Assembly: GCA_016866775.1 (NCBI GenBank)
Contig: VGLJ01000044.1
Coordinates: 1-39,638 of the forward strand
DNA: 39,638 bases
Reading direction: 5' to 3'
Origin: Candidatus Rokuibacteriota bacterium
Lineage (GTDB): Bacteria; Methylomirabilota; Methylomirabilia; Rokubacteriales; CSP1-6
In this document: one piece after another, positions 32,547 to 39,638 of the stretch
Numbering within the stretch: position 1 is the first letter of the stretch
How the letters are laid out: the number at the start of each line of letters is the position of its first letter
Notes under the pieces: generated by a model
The model's input: only the letters and a program-made list of their open reading frames with translations
Databases searched by the model: none
Told to the model about the DNA's origin: nothing
Made by a program: the position numbers and the translations under genes

Positions 32547-33501
32547 CCGCCAGCGTCGTCCCGTACACGATCAGCCCGAGGGCGTTGACGAGCGCGAGTC
32601 CGTCGAGGCCGCCGTCTGTGAGCCGCGTCACGATCCAACCGCCGAGCGAGACGAACACCACGTGGCACGCGGTCGCGAGCAACGGCCAGGACGCACGCCC
32701 CGCGGCCTGGAACGCGTACGAGAGCGCCATGCCGAGTCCGAAGAACGGATACGTGAGGCTCATGATGCGCAGATAGCTCGCGGCATCGGCGCGCACGGCG
32801 GGATCGGCGCTGAAGAACACGATCCAGAGCTCGGGCGCGGTCAGCGCGAGGAGTCCGATGGCTCCGGTCACGGTCATCGAGAGCGCGCCGGCGATCCAGG
32901 CGATCCGCGTCGCGCGGGCGATCCGGCCCGCCCCGAGATTCGTCCCGACCATCGCGAGCACGCCCGCGCTCAAGCCGAACGTCAGCGGGATCTGGACGTA
33001 CTCCAGACGGACGGCCGTGCCGAACGCGGCGAGCGCCGCCGGTCCCTGCGACGCGGCGAAGCCCGTCAGCAGCACGAGCGTCAGGTTCCTCAGGACGGGC
33101 TGCAACGACATCGGGGCACCGACACGAAGGATCTCCGCGAAGAGCCGCCGCTCGAAGCGAACGCCCCGCAGCGAGAGCGTGATCGCCGTGCGCCCGGAGG
33201 CGAGATACCACGCAAGCGCGAGCGTCGAGAGCGCAAGCGAGGTGACCGTCGCCACGCCGGCGCCCCTGACCCCGAGCGCGGGCAGGGGACCGGCGCCGAA
33301 CACCAGCAGAGGCACGAGCAGGACGTGCGCGAGGTCCGCGGCGACGTAGACGACCCCGAGCACCGTCGCCTGGCCCGCGCCGCGGATGACGCTCGTGAGG
33401 AGCAGCCCCGTGCGCGTCGCCGCGGGCGTCGGCGGCGCCGGTCGAACCGGAGCCGTCACGGACGGTTCGAGAGCGGGGAGAGGCGGAGCGGTCACTGACA
33501 T
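32509..33501 (-). CDS. N-terminally truncated MATE-family efflux protein
   Basis: This 330-aa protein is read from ATG 33501, which has a strong RBS (AGGAGGA). After about 40 Pro/Ala-rich residues the MATE sequence begins in mid-protein, at TSVIRGAGQATVLGVVYVAADLAHVLLVPLLVFG. The second half is complete: RVGAPMSLQPVLRN, AFGTAVRLEYVQIPLTFGLSAGVLAMVGTNLGAG and PFFGLGMALSYAFQAAGR. About the first three of twelve membrane segments (120 or so residues) are absent, and no matching piece lies upstream. It is either a decayed pump or a shortened protein. It is third in the leftward arm of the chromate locus. Confidence 0.8.
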   Translation of the reverse strand: MSVTAPPLPALEPSVTAPVRPAPPTPAATRTGLLLTSVIRGAGQATVLGVVYVAADLAHVLLVPLLVFGAGPLPALGVRGAGVATVTSLALSTLALAWYLASGRTAITLSLRGVRFERRLFAEILRVGAPMSLQPVLRNLTLVLLTGFAASQGPAALAAFGTAVRLEYVQIPLTFGLSAGVLAMVGTNLGAGRIARATRIAWIAGALSMTVTGAIGLLALTAPELWIVFFSADPAVRADAASYLRIMSLTYPFFGLGMALSYAFQAAGRASWPLLATACHVVFVSLGGWIVTRLTDGGLDGLALVNALGLIVYGTTLAVSFRAGAWRARR

Positions 33502-33512
33502 CGGCTTCCTCC

Positions 33513-33716
33513 TTAACGGTGTGCGGTGCGGGGCCGCAGGAACGACGGCAACAGGACTCGCGGCGTCGTCCGCTCGAGCCATGCGGCGACCGCCGCGCGC
33601 ACGCCACGGCGCGAGGCCGGCCGCTCGGCGTCGCGCAGCAGGCGCGTGATCGCGGCGTGGTGCTCGGCGTCGGCGACGCGCTGACGGATCAGGGTTTCGT
33701 GGATGTAGTCGTCCAT
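33513..33716 (-). CDS. Small acidic/basic helical protein, unknown
   Basis: This 67-aa frame starts at ATG 33716, with AAAGGAG about eight bases upstream. The sequence opens MDDYIHETLIRQRVADAEHHAAITRLL and ends with a basic SFLRPRTAHR. I recognise no family. It sits between the SOD-rhodanese gene and the MATE gene in the same direction, and its good RBS argues that it is real. Confidence 0.65.
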   Translation of the reverse strand: MDDYIHETLIRQRVADAEHHAAITRLLRDAERPASRRGVRAAVAAWLERTTPRVLLPSFLRPRTAHR

Positions 33717-34678
33717 GTCCGAGTCTCCTTTCGCAGGTCGTCTTCTAGCTGCCGGCGGGCCGGAGCGCGCGCGCGCCGCCGGACGCGTACCAGGCCGACA
33801 CGCCGCCGCGGACGTAGCGCGCGCGTGACGTTGCAGCCGACGTGGAAGCCGTAGGCGCAGTAGACGGCGACGGGCTGCTCCGGCGAGAGCTCGCCGATCC
33901 ACTCGTCCACCCGGTCGGGATCGCGCCACGTCGCGCCGGCCATCACGTCGACCGTGCGCGAGATGTGGTGTCGCGGCCGCGCATCGAGGACCTGCACGGG
34001 CTCTCCCTTCGCGAGCTGCGCTCCGAGCTCCTCGATGGAGAGCGACGGCAGACTGAGGTCGGACGGGTCTTCGTGCGGGAGCGACCGATCGGCACGCACC
34101 GGCGCGAGGCGCTCGCCGACGGCCGCCCAGTTGACGTTCCGCATGAACGCGTCGATGTACGCGGTGGCGTTCGCGCCGAAGTCCAGGTGATACGCGTGCT
34201 CGTACATGTCGAGCGCGAGGACGGGCGCGGCGTCGACCGCCGCCTGTGAGTGATCGCCGGCCGTCTGGTTCGAGAGACGCTTCGAGCGGCGGGACCAGCT
34301 CAGCAGCGCCCAGCCGGAGCCGCCGGCGAGGGACCGGGCGGCGCCGACGAACTCCCGGCGCCAGGCGGCGAAGCTCCCGAAATGCTCTTCGAGGAGCGCC
34401 ACGAGCTCCGCGGGGACCTCGTTGCCCTGTCCGCCGAGGTTCCCGAAATAGAGCTCGTGCAGCGCGACCGCGTTCGCGGCGCTCAGCTCTTCGCGCTTCA
34501 GCGCGCGCAGCCGGTATCCCGGCGCGCCCGCGTCGAGCGCCGCGAGCTCGCGGCGCACGGCGTTCACGGTCCGCACGGCGCCGCCGTAGTCGTTCTCGTA
34601 GTGACTGACGATCAGCCGCTCGGACATTCCGTTCAGCGTCCACGGCCTCACTGCGATGGGGGCGACCGGCTGTTCCAT
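33689..34678 (-). CDS. Fe/Mn superoxide dismutase fused to a rhodanese domain (ChrC-like), apparent frameshift near the end
   Basis: Read from ATG 34678 (RBS AAGGAGG), residues about 15-220 are a Fe/Mn-SOD: YENDYGGAVRTVNAVRREL, NAVALHELYFGN, and LDMYEHAYHLDFGANATAYIDAFMRNVNW with the DxxEH metal ligands. A rhodanese domain follows (VQVLDARPRHHISRTVDVMAGA, then VYCAYGFHVGC). As read, the frame ends at 33689 in Arg-rich nonsense. Shifting one base in the GCGCGCGCG run at 33817-33825 restores GGVSAWYASGGARALRPAGS and a stop at 33745-33747, a normal rhodanese ending. It is therefore a recent frameshift or a sequencing error. SODs of this kind (ChrC) accompany ChrB and ChrA and detoxify oxygen radicals produced by chromate. 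Confidence 0.85.
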   Translation of the reverse strand: MEQPVAPIAVRPWTLNGMSERLIVSHYENDYGGAVRTVNAVRRELAALDAGAPGYRLRALKREELSAANAVALHELYFGNLGGQGNEVPAELVALLEEHFGSFAAWRREFVGAARSLAGGSGWALLSWSRRSKRLSNQTAGDHSQAAVDAAPVLALDMYEHAYHLDFGANATAYIDAFMRNVNWAAVGERLAPVRADRSLPHEDPSDLSLPSLSIEELGAQLAKGEPVQVLDARPRHHISRTVDVMAGATWRDPDRVDEWIGELSPEQPVAVYCAYGFHVGCNVTRALRPRRRVGLVRVRRRARAPARRQLEDDLRKETRTWTTTSTKP

Positions 34679-34710
34679 GGGGCCGTTCCTCCTTGGCCTT
34701 CTTATGTTGC

Positions 34711-34785
34711 TGAACGAAACACTAGTTGCATCTTCGTGGCAAATGAGAAACAGTTGACACATGATAGTAACTAGTGCTTCATTCA
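34711..34785. promoter_or_regulatory. Long inverted repeat in the divergent sod/chrB promoter region
   Basis: The 20-base arm 34711-34730 (core ACACTAGTTG) pairs with 34766-34785 (core AACTAGTGCT), matching at 16 of 20 positions across a 35-base spacer. Each arm contains the palindrome ACTAGT. TTGACA at 34754-34759 between them is a -35 candidate for chrB. The region is AT-richer than its surroundings. It is probably the operator of a repressor, with ChrB itself the obvious candidate, since ChrB is known to regulate chr operons elsewhere. Confidence 0.65.
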
Positions 34786-34790
34786 CGCCC

Positions 34791-35738
34791 ATGAGCGCAC
34801 CGCTCCTCCTCCTGCTGGTGGGACTGCCGCCGTCGCCCTCGAGCCTGCGCGTCAAGGTCTGGCGACGCCTGCGCGGCCTCGGGGCCGTGCCGCTGAAACG
34901 CTCGGCGTACCTCCTGCCCGATACCCCCGACCGCTACGAGGACTTCCAGTGGCTCGCCCAGGAGGTGCAGCGCGAGGGCGGGGACGCGACGCTCGTGCGC
35001 GTGCAGCACATCGAGAACATGACGGACGCCGACGTCCTGCGGCTCTTCCACGAGCCGCGGAACGCGGACTACCGCCAGCTCGCGGCCCGCTACCGCAAGC
35101 TGCTGCAGGGCCTCGAGAAGAAGTCGGCGGCGAAGCGCAGGCGCGTGCAGGACGAGCTGGCCCGGCTCGCGAAAGACCAGCAGCGCATCCATGACATCGA
35201 CTTTTTCGACGCGCCCGGCGGCGCCGAGGTGCGGCGTTTGGAGGAGGCCATCGCCATGCGGACGCGCAAGCCCGAATCGCCGCGCCGTGAAGCGGCGGTG
35301 ACGCTCGATCTGACGAAGCTGCGCGGGCGGACGTGGGTCACGCGTCCGCGCCCCCAGGTCGACCGGATCGCCTCGGCGTGGCTCATCAAGAAATTCATCG
35401 ACCCCGCGGCGACGTTCGTCTTCGCCGCGCCCGCCCAGTTCCCGCCGCAGGCGATCGCCTTCGACGCGCCCAACGTCGAGCTGACGCACCACGGCGAGGA
35501 CTGCACGTTCGAGACGCTGGTGAAGCGGGCGGGGCTCCGGGATCGCCGGGTGAAGCGGCTCGCGGAGATCGTGCACGAGGCGGACCTGCGCGACGGGAAG
35601 TATCCGCACGACGAGGCGCGCGGGATCGACGTCGCGATCCGCGCGCTGGTCGCGGCCTCACCCGACGACCACCGCGTGCTCGAGCAGGGGATGACCTTGT
35701 TCGACGGTCTTTACGCGAACACGTCGACGAAAGGCTGA
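34791..35738 (+). CDS. chrB: Chromate resistance regulator/sensor ChrB, full length
   Basis: This 315-aa protein starts at ATG 34791. The N-terminal ChrB_N part (LLLLVGLPPSPSSLRVKVWRRLRGLGAVPLKRSAYLLPDTPDRYEDFQWLAQEV) is the proposed regulatory region. The C-terminal ChrB_C domain (from about residue 180) reads RPRPQVDRIASAWLIKKFIDPAATFVF, then FDAPNVELTHHGEDCTFETLVKRAGL and FDGLYA. In Ochrobactrum, ChrB controls the chrBACF operon in response to chromate. It faces the ChrC-like SOD gene across a shared inverted repeat, which strengthens the chromate assignment. An in-frame ATG at 34761 lies in the operator and is an unlikely start. Confidence 0.93.
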   Translation: MSAPLLLLLVGLPPSPSSLRVKVWRRLRGLGAVPLKRSAYLLPDTPDRYEDFQWLAQEVQREGGDATLVRVQHIENMTDADVLRLFHEPRNADYRQLAARYRKLLQGLEKKSAAKRRRVQDELARLAKDQQRIHDIDFFDAPGGAEVRRLEEAIAMRTRKPESPRREAAVTLDLTKLRGRTWVTRPRPQVDRIASAWLIKKFIDPAATFVFAAPAQFPPQAIAFDAPNVELTHHGEDCTFETLVKRAGLRDRRVKRLAEIVHEADLRDGKYPHDEARGIDVAIRALVAASPDDHRVLEQGMTLFDGLYANTSTKG

Positions 35739-35745
35739 TGGGCCC

Positions 35746-36717
35746 ATGCTCGTGCTGTCGCGCGACGACGTGCTGGCGACGCTGACGCTGCCGGACTGCA
35801 TCGAGCGCGTCGAGGCCGCCTTCCGCCTGCACGCGGAGGGGCGGACGCTCGGCCCCGGTGTTCTCAGCGTGGAGGCACGCGGCGGCGCCTTCCACGTCAA
35901 GGTCGCCGGCCTCGTCGGCGAGCGCAGCTACCTCGCCGCGAAGACGAACGGGAACTTTCCCGACAACCCCGGGCGCTCGGGGTTGCCGGCCATCCAGGGG
36001 ACCGTCGTGCTCGCGGACGCGAGCAACGGCGTGCCGCTCGCGGTGATGGAGTCGGGCACCATCACGGCGCTCCGGACGGCGGCCGCGACCGCCGTCGCCG
36101 CGAAGCTCCTCGCGCGGAAGGACGCGCGCACGGCGACCATCGTCGGGTGTGGCGTCCAGGGCGCCATCCAGCTCAAGGCCCTCGCCGCGGTCATGTCGCT
36201 CGACCACGTTCGGCTCGTCGACGTCGCCCCGGACCGCGCCCGAGCGATGGCGGCGCAGGCGGAGTCGACGCTCGGGCTGCGCGTGAGCGTGGTCGGCGAC
36301 GTGTGCGCCGCCGTGCGGTCCTCGGACGTCTGCGTGACGTGCACGCCGTCGCGACGCCCGTTCCTCTTCCGCGACGACGTCGCGCCCGGCACGTTCATCG
36401 CGGCGGTGGGCGCCGACGGTCACGGCAAGCAGGAGCTCGATCCTTCGCTCGTTTCGAGTGCGACCCTCGTCGTCGACGTCCTCGAGCAGTGCGCGGAGAT
36501 CGGGGAGCTGCAGCACGCGCTCGCCGGCGGCCTCATGCGCGCGGGCGACGTGCACGCCGAGTTGGCGCAGGTCGTCGCCGGCCGGAAGCCGGGACGGACC
36601 AGTGACGACGAGATCACGATCTTCGACAGCACGGGAACGGCGCTGCAGGACGTCGCGGCCGCGATCGCCGTGTACGAGCGGGCGCGCGCCACCGGACGCG
36701 GAGTCGACGTTGCCTAG
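35746..36717 (+). CDS. Ornithine cyclodeaminase/mu-crystallin family protein
   Basis: This 323-aa NAD(P)-binding protein starts at ATG 35746. Motifs are the N-terminal LSRDDVLATLTLPDCIERVEAAFR, AIQGTVVLADASNGVPLAVMESGTITALRTAAATAVAAKLLA, the Rossmann loop TIVGCGVQGAIQ, and the C-terminal DDEITIFDSTGTALQDVAAA. Family members include ornithine cyclodeaminase, alanine dehydrogenase and ketimine reductase; the reaction here cannot be told. It lies between chrB and chrA with tight spacing (7 bases; 8-base overlap with chrA), an unusual place for this enzyme. Confidence 0.9.
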   Translation: MLVLSRDDVLATLTLPDCIERVEAAFRLHAEGRTLGPGVLSVEARGGAFHVKVAGLVGERSYLAAKTNGNFPDNPGRSGLPAIQGTVVLADASNGVPLAVMESGTITALRTAAATAVAAKLLARKDARTATIVGCGVQGAIQLKALAAVMSLDHVRLVDVAPDRARAMAAQAESTLGLRVSVVGDVCAAVRSSDVCVTCTPSRRPFLFRDDVAPGTFIAAVGADGHGKQELDPSLVSSATLVVDVLEQCAEIGELQHALAGGLMRAGDVHAELAQVVAGRKPGRTSDDEITIFDSTGTALQDVAAAIAVYERARATGRGVDVA

Positions 36718-37879
36718 CAGCTGGAGAGAGATCGCGACGAGCTTCTTCACCCTCGGGGCGACGGCCTACGGCGGGCCCGCGATGATGGGCGTCATGCAGG
36801 CGGAGTTTCAGGAGAAGCGGCAGTGGGTGACGAAGCCGCGCTTCCTCGAGGGCCTCGCGCTGGTGAACGTGCTGCCGGGCGCGACGGCGACGCAGCTCGG
36901 CATCTTCCTCGGCTACGCGCGCGGCGGCTGGTGGGGCGGGCTCCTCGCGGGCCTCTCCTTCGTCGTCCCGGGCTTCGCGATCATGATCGCGCTCACCGTC
37001 GCCTACGCCACGCTCGGGGTCAGCCCGGTCCTGCGCGGCGCGCTCTACGGCCTCGGCCCGGTGGTGCTCGGCATCTTCGTCGTGGCGGTGGTGCGGCTCG
37101 GCGCGAACGCGCTGCGCTCGCTTCCGCACCGCCTGATCGCCGTCGGCGCGGCGCTTGCCGTGCTGGCCGGCCCGCTCGGCGCCGTCCCCGTCCTCCTGCT
37201 CGCCGCCGGCGTCGGGCTCTTCCTCTTTCATTCGCGGCGCGGCGGCGCGCTCGTGCTGGCGGCGCTCGTCGCGGCGGTGATCGTCGTCCGCGTGGTGGGC
37301 TGGCGTCCGCTCTCCGCGTCTCTCACGCCCGGTGACACGCCGACGCTCCCGAGCGTCGCGGCCCTGTTCGCGGCCGTCGGCGCGTTCACGTTCGGCGGCG
37401 GGCTCTCGATGATCGCGCTGATGGAAGAGCTCATGGTCGACCGTCTCGCGTGGCTGACGCCGCAGGAGTTCATCGCCGGCCTCGCGCTCGGTCAGCTCAC
37501 GCCGGGCCCGGTCCTCATGCTCGCGGCGTATGTCGGCTACAAGCTGCTCGGAGTCGGCGGCGCGGTCGTGGCCGCGACGGCGGCCTTCCTGCCGTCGTTC
37601 GTCCTCATGCTGACGCTGCTGCCCGCGTTCGAACGCATCCGCAACCTCGCGTGGGCGAGGGCGGTCATCCAGGGCATCGTCCCCGGCGTGATCGGCGTCA
37701 TGGCCGTGGCGCTCGCGCGCATGGCGCCGGCGGCCGCGCCGGATCCGCTCGCGCTCGCCGTGCTCCTCGCCACCCTCGTGGTGCTGCTGGTCTGGCGTGT
37801 CGCGCCGCTGAAGCTGATGCTGGCTGGCGCGCTGGTCGGGCTGCTCCGGCAGCGTCTCTCGGCGCTCGGGAGGATCTGA
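36710..37879 (+). CDS. chrA: Chromate transporter ChrA, two-domain, first copy
   Basis: This is a CHR-family membrane transporter of 389 aa from TTG 36710, with GGAG just upstream. Both CHR halves are present. The first half has TLGATAYGGPAMMGVMQAEFQEKRQWV and LPGATATQLGIFLGY. The second has FAAVGAFTFGGGLSMIALMEELMVDRLAWLTPQEFIAGLALGQLTPGPVLMLAAYVGYKLLG. About ten membrane segments are visible. ChrA exports chromate across the inner membrane. The start overlaps the OCD-family gene, and the second chrA begins one base after the stop. Confidence 0.93.
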   Translation: MPSSWREIATSFFTLGATAYGGPAMMGVMQAEFQEKRQWVTKPRFLEGLALVNVLPGATATQLGIFLGYARGGWWGGLLAGLSFVVPGFAIMIALTVAYATLGVSPVLRGALYGLGPVVLGIFVVAVVRLGANALRSLPHRLIAVGAALAVLAGPLGAVPVLLLAAGVGLFLFHSRRGGALVLAALVAAVIVVRVVGWRPLSASLTPGDTPTLPSVAALFAAVGAFTFGGGLSMIALMEELMVDRLAWLTPQEFIAGLALGQLTPGPVLMLAAYVGYKLLGVGGAVVAATAAFLPSFVLMLTLLPAFERIRNLAWARAVIQGIVPGVIGVMAVALARMAPAAAPDPLALAVLLATLVVLLVWRVAPLKLMLAGALVGLLRQRLSALGRI

Positions 37880-37880
37880 C

Positions 37881-38993
37881 ATGACGCGACCCACGACGGC
37901 GCAGCTTTTGAAGTACTTCCTCTATCTCGGCAGCCTCGGGTTCGGCGGGCCGGTGGCGCTCGTGGGCTACATGCAGCGCGATCTCGTCGAGCGGCGGCGG
38001 TGGTTCACGAAGGACGAGTACGTGAAGTCGCTGGCGCTCTCGCAGCTCGCGCCGGGCCCGCTCGCCGCGCAGCTCGCGATCTGCCTCGGCTACGTGCACT
38101 CGCGGGTCACGGGCGCCACGCTCGTGGCGTTCGCGTTCATCCTGCCGTCGTTCCTCATGACGCTCGCGATCGGCGCCGCGTACGTCCGCTACGGCGGGCT
38201 CCAGTGGATGCAGGCGGCGTTCTACGGCGTCGGCGCCGCGGTGATCGGCATCATCACGCTCGCCGCGTACAAGCTCGCGCGGCTGACGGTGGCGAAGGAC
38301 AGGCTGCAGTGGGCGATCTTCGCCGTGATGGCCGTGGTGACCGCGTGGACGGAGTCGGAGATCGGCTGGCTCTTCGTCCTCTGCGGCGTCATCGCGGTCG
38401 TGGTCGCGGCGCCGCCGGCCTGGCTGCGGCGCTCGGCGCCCGTGTGCTTCGCGGCGGCGGCCACGCCCGACCTGCTCGCGCAGCTTCTCTGGTTCTTCAC
38501 CAAGGCCGGCGCGTTCGTCTTCGGCAGCGGACTCGCCATCGTGCCGTTCCTCTACGGCGGCGTCGTCCAGGAATACGGCTGGCTGAACGACAAGCAGTTC
38601 CTGGATGCCGTCGCCGTGGCGATGCTGACGCCGGGCCCCATCGTGATCACCGTCGCGTTCATCGGCTACCTCGTGGCGAGCGTGCCCGGCGCGGTCGTGG
38701 CGGGCATCGGGATGTTCCTGCCGGTCTACCTGTTCGTGGTGATTCCGTTCCCCTGGTTCGACCGGATCAGCGGGAACGCACGCGTCAAGGCCTTCGTCGG
38801 CGGTCTCACGGCGGCGGCCTCGGGCGCCATCGCGGGCGCGTGCGTCGTGCTCGCGCGCCGCGCGGTCATCGACGTGCCGACGCTGATCATCGCGCTGGCG
38901 GCCCTCGGCGTGTCGTTGAAGTTCAAAGTCCCCGAGCCCGTGCTCATCGCGGCCGGCGCGGCGGCCGGGTTCCTCATCTTTTCGTTGCGATAG
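37881..38993 (+). CDS. chrA: Chromate transporter ChrA, two-domain, second copy
   Basis: This 370-aa CHR-family protein starts at ATG 37881. The first half has LGSLGFGGPVALVGYMQRDLVERRRWF and LSQLAPGPLAAQLAICLGYVH. The second has TKAGAFVFGSGLAIVPFLYGGVVQEYGWLNDKQFLDAVAVAMLTPGPIVITVAFIGYLV. It is a distinct subtype from the first copy: the motifs differ at most variable positions, so this is not a recent duplication. The two may differ in affinity or direction, or may form a complex (inference). Confidence 0.94.
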   Translation: MTRPTTAQLLKYFLYLGSLGFGGPVALVGYMQRDLVERRRWFTKDEYVKSLALSQLAPGPLAAQLAICLGYVHSRVTGATLVAFAFILPSFLMTLAIGAAYVRYGGLQWMQAAFYGVGAAVIGIITLAAYKLARLTVAKDRLQWAIFAVMAVVTAWTESEIGWLFVLCGVIAVVVAAPPAWLRRSAPVCFAAAATPDLLAQLLWFFTKAGAFVFGSGLAIVPFLYGGVVQEYGWLNDKQFLDAVAVAMLTPGPIVITVAFIGYLVASVPGAVVAGIGMFLPVYLFVVIPFPWFDRISGNARVKAFVGGLTAAASGAIAGACVVLARRAVIDVPTLIIALAALGVSLKFKVPEPVLIAAGAAAGFLIFSLR

Positions 38994-39004
38994 GAGAGCA
39001 CACC

Positions 39005-39638
39005 ATGAAGTGGATCACTCGTGAACGCGCGCGTGTCGACCGCATCGCCTGCCCGTGGCTCATCCGGCGGTTCATCGATCCCGCGCCGGCGTTCCTCTTC
39101 GTCCCCGCGGCCGAGGTGCTGAGCGCCGCGAAGCGCGAAGGCGCGATTCCCTACGACGTCCCGAACGTCGAGCTCGGCCACCGCGGCCCGAAGTGCTCGT
39201 TCGACGCGTTCGTCGAGCGCTACGAGCTGGACGATCCCGCGCTCGCGGCGCTGGCGCCGATCGTGCGCGGCGCCGACACGGACGATCGCGGGCTCACGCC
39301 CGAGTCGGCCGGCCTCTACGCCGCGGCCACGGGCTTTCAGGCCATGAGCCGGGACGACTTCGACAACATGGCGCACCAGTTCCCGATGTACGACGCGCTC
39401 TACACGTTCTGCCAGCAGCAGGTCGCGTCCGTGGCCCGGACGCCGCGCGTCCTCTTCGTCTGCCTGCACGGCGCGGCGAAGAGCGTGGTCGGCGCGGCGT
39501 ACTTCCGCCGCATCGCCGCCGCGCGCGGGCTCGCCGTCGAGGCCGGGGCCGCGGGCACCGAGCCCGACGCGGAGCTGACGCCGGCGGCCGTGAAGGGGCT
39601 CGCCGGCGACGGGCTCCCGGCGGCACCGCAGCGTCCTC
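39005..39638 (+). CDS. ChrB_C domain fused to a low-molecular-weight phosphatase/arsenate-reductase-like domain (partial, cut by window end)
   Basis: The frame starts at ATG 39005, with AGGAGAG at 38992-38998, and is open to the window end (211 codons). Residues 1-about 145 are a ChrB_C domain (RARVDRIACPWLIRRFIDPAPAFLFV, YDVPNVELGHRGPKCSFDAF, IVRGADTDDRG, YDALYTFCQQQ). From about residue 148 an LMW-PTPase/ArsC-like domain begins (RVLFVCLHGAAKSVVGAAYFRR). Its P-loop is C153-LHGAA-K159: the usual CX5R arginine is Lys. This domain could reduce or bind an oxyanion, or act as a phosphatase. Last known gene of the chr operon, 11 bases behind chrA. Confidence 0.85.
   Translation, partial: MKWITRERARVDRIACPWLIRRFIDPAPAFLFVPAAEVLSAAKREGAIPYDVPNVELGHRGPKCSFDAFVERYELDDPALAALAPIVRGADTDDRGLTPESAGLYAAATGFQAMSRDDFDNMAHQFPMYDALYTFCQQQVASVARTPRVLFVCLHGAAKSVVGAAYFRRIAAARGLAVEAGAAGTEPDAELTPAAVKGLAGDGLPAAPQRP

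Noticed and set aside
36710-38993. Recent tandem duplication of chrA
   Set aside because: The two proteins share only the family motifs and differ at most other positions; they are distinct subtypes.

Overview
The window is GC-rich bacterial DNA (roughly two thirds G+C by eye). It is gene-dense, with many 1-14 base stop/start overlaps and frequent GTG and TTG starts. Twin-arginine substrate-binding proteins, a urea ABC transporter, a TRAP transporter and a stray amidase suggest a free-living heterotroph from soil or sediment, such as Rokubacteria/Methylomirabilota or a deep proteobacterial lineage. The sequence alone does not fix the taxon, and no rRNA or tRNA gene is visible.

Bases 1-370 hold no gene. 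Bases 371-12260 form a urea module. An AmiR/NasT-type ANTAR regulator whose receiver lacks its phosphoacceptor Asp comes first, followed by a structured leader. Then come urtABCDE (urea uptake) and ureA-lysE-ureBCEFGD (urease, its nickel chaperones and an inserted LysE-type exporter). Two near-duplicate hairpin-plus-RBS segments precede ureA and ureB and so bracket the ureA-lysE block. A small membrane protein, a DUF47 protein and a PiT phosphate permease follow (12263-14166).

Bases 14171-18332 carry a GNAT acetyltransferase, the remnant of an EamA transporter, a LOG-family protein, two small proteins and glutamine-dependent NAD synthetase, ending in strong hairpins. Several start codons here lie only 6-7 bases after a TAnnnT box without an RBS, which suggests leaderless transcripts.

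Bases 18333-24681 are one minus-strand operon: flavin reductase, DegT aminotransferase, GT4 glycosyltransferase, MsbA-like exporter, SGNH hydrolase and methyltransferase. It is probably a surface-glycan or envelope cluster. Facing it are Mrp, a Lon-N-domain protein and a double-PDZ protein (24733-27166).

Bases 27179-32546 encode a TRAP transporter with its own promoter, an unusually large DctM and a translationally coupled amidase. Bases 32509-39638 are a divergent chromate-resistance locus. Leftward lie a ChrC-like superoxide dismutase fused to a rhodanese domain (apparently frameshifted), a 67-aa protein and an N-terminally truncated MATE protein. Rightward lie chrB, an ornithine-cyclodeaminase-family gene, two two-domain chrA genes and a ChrB_C-phosphatase fusion cut by the window end. 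A long inverted repeat sits between the two arms.

The most interesting points are the ANTAR/leader architecture in front of urtA, the chromate locus with its fusions, and the duplicated hairpin-RBS segment around lysE.
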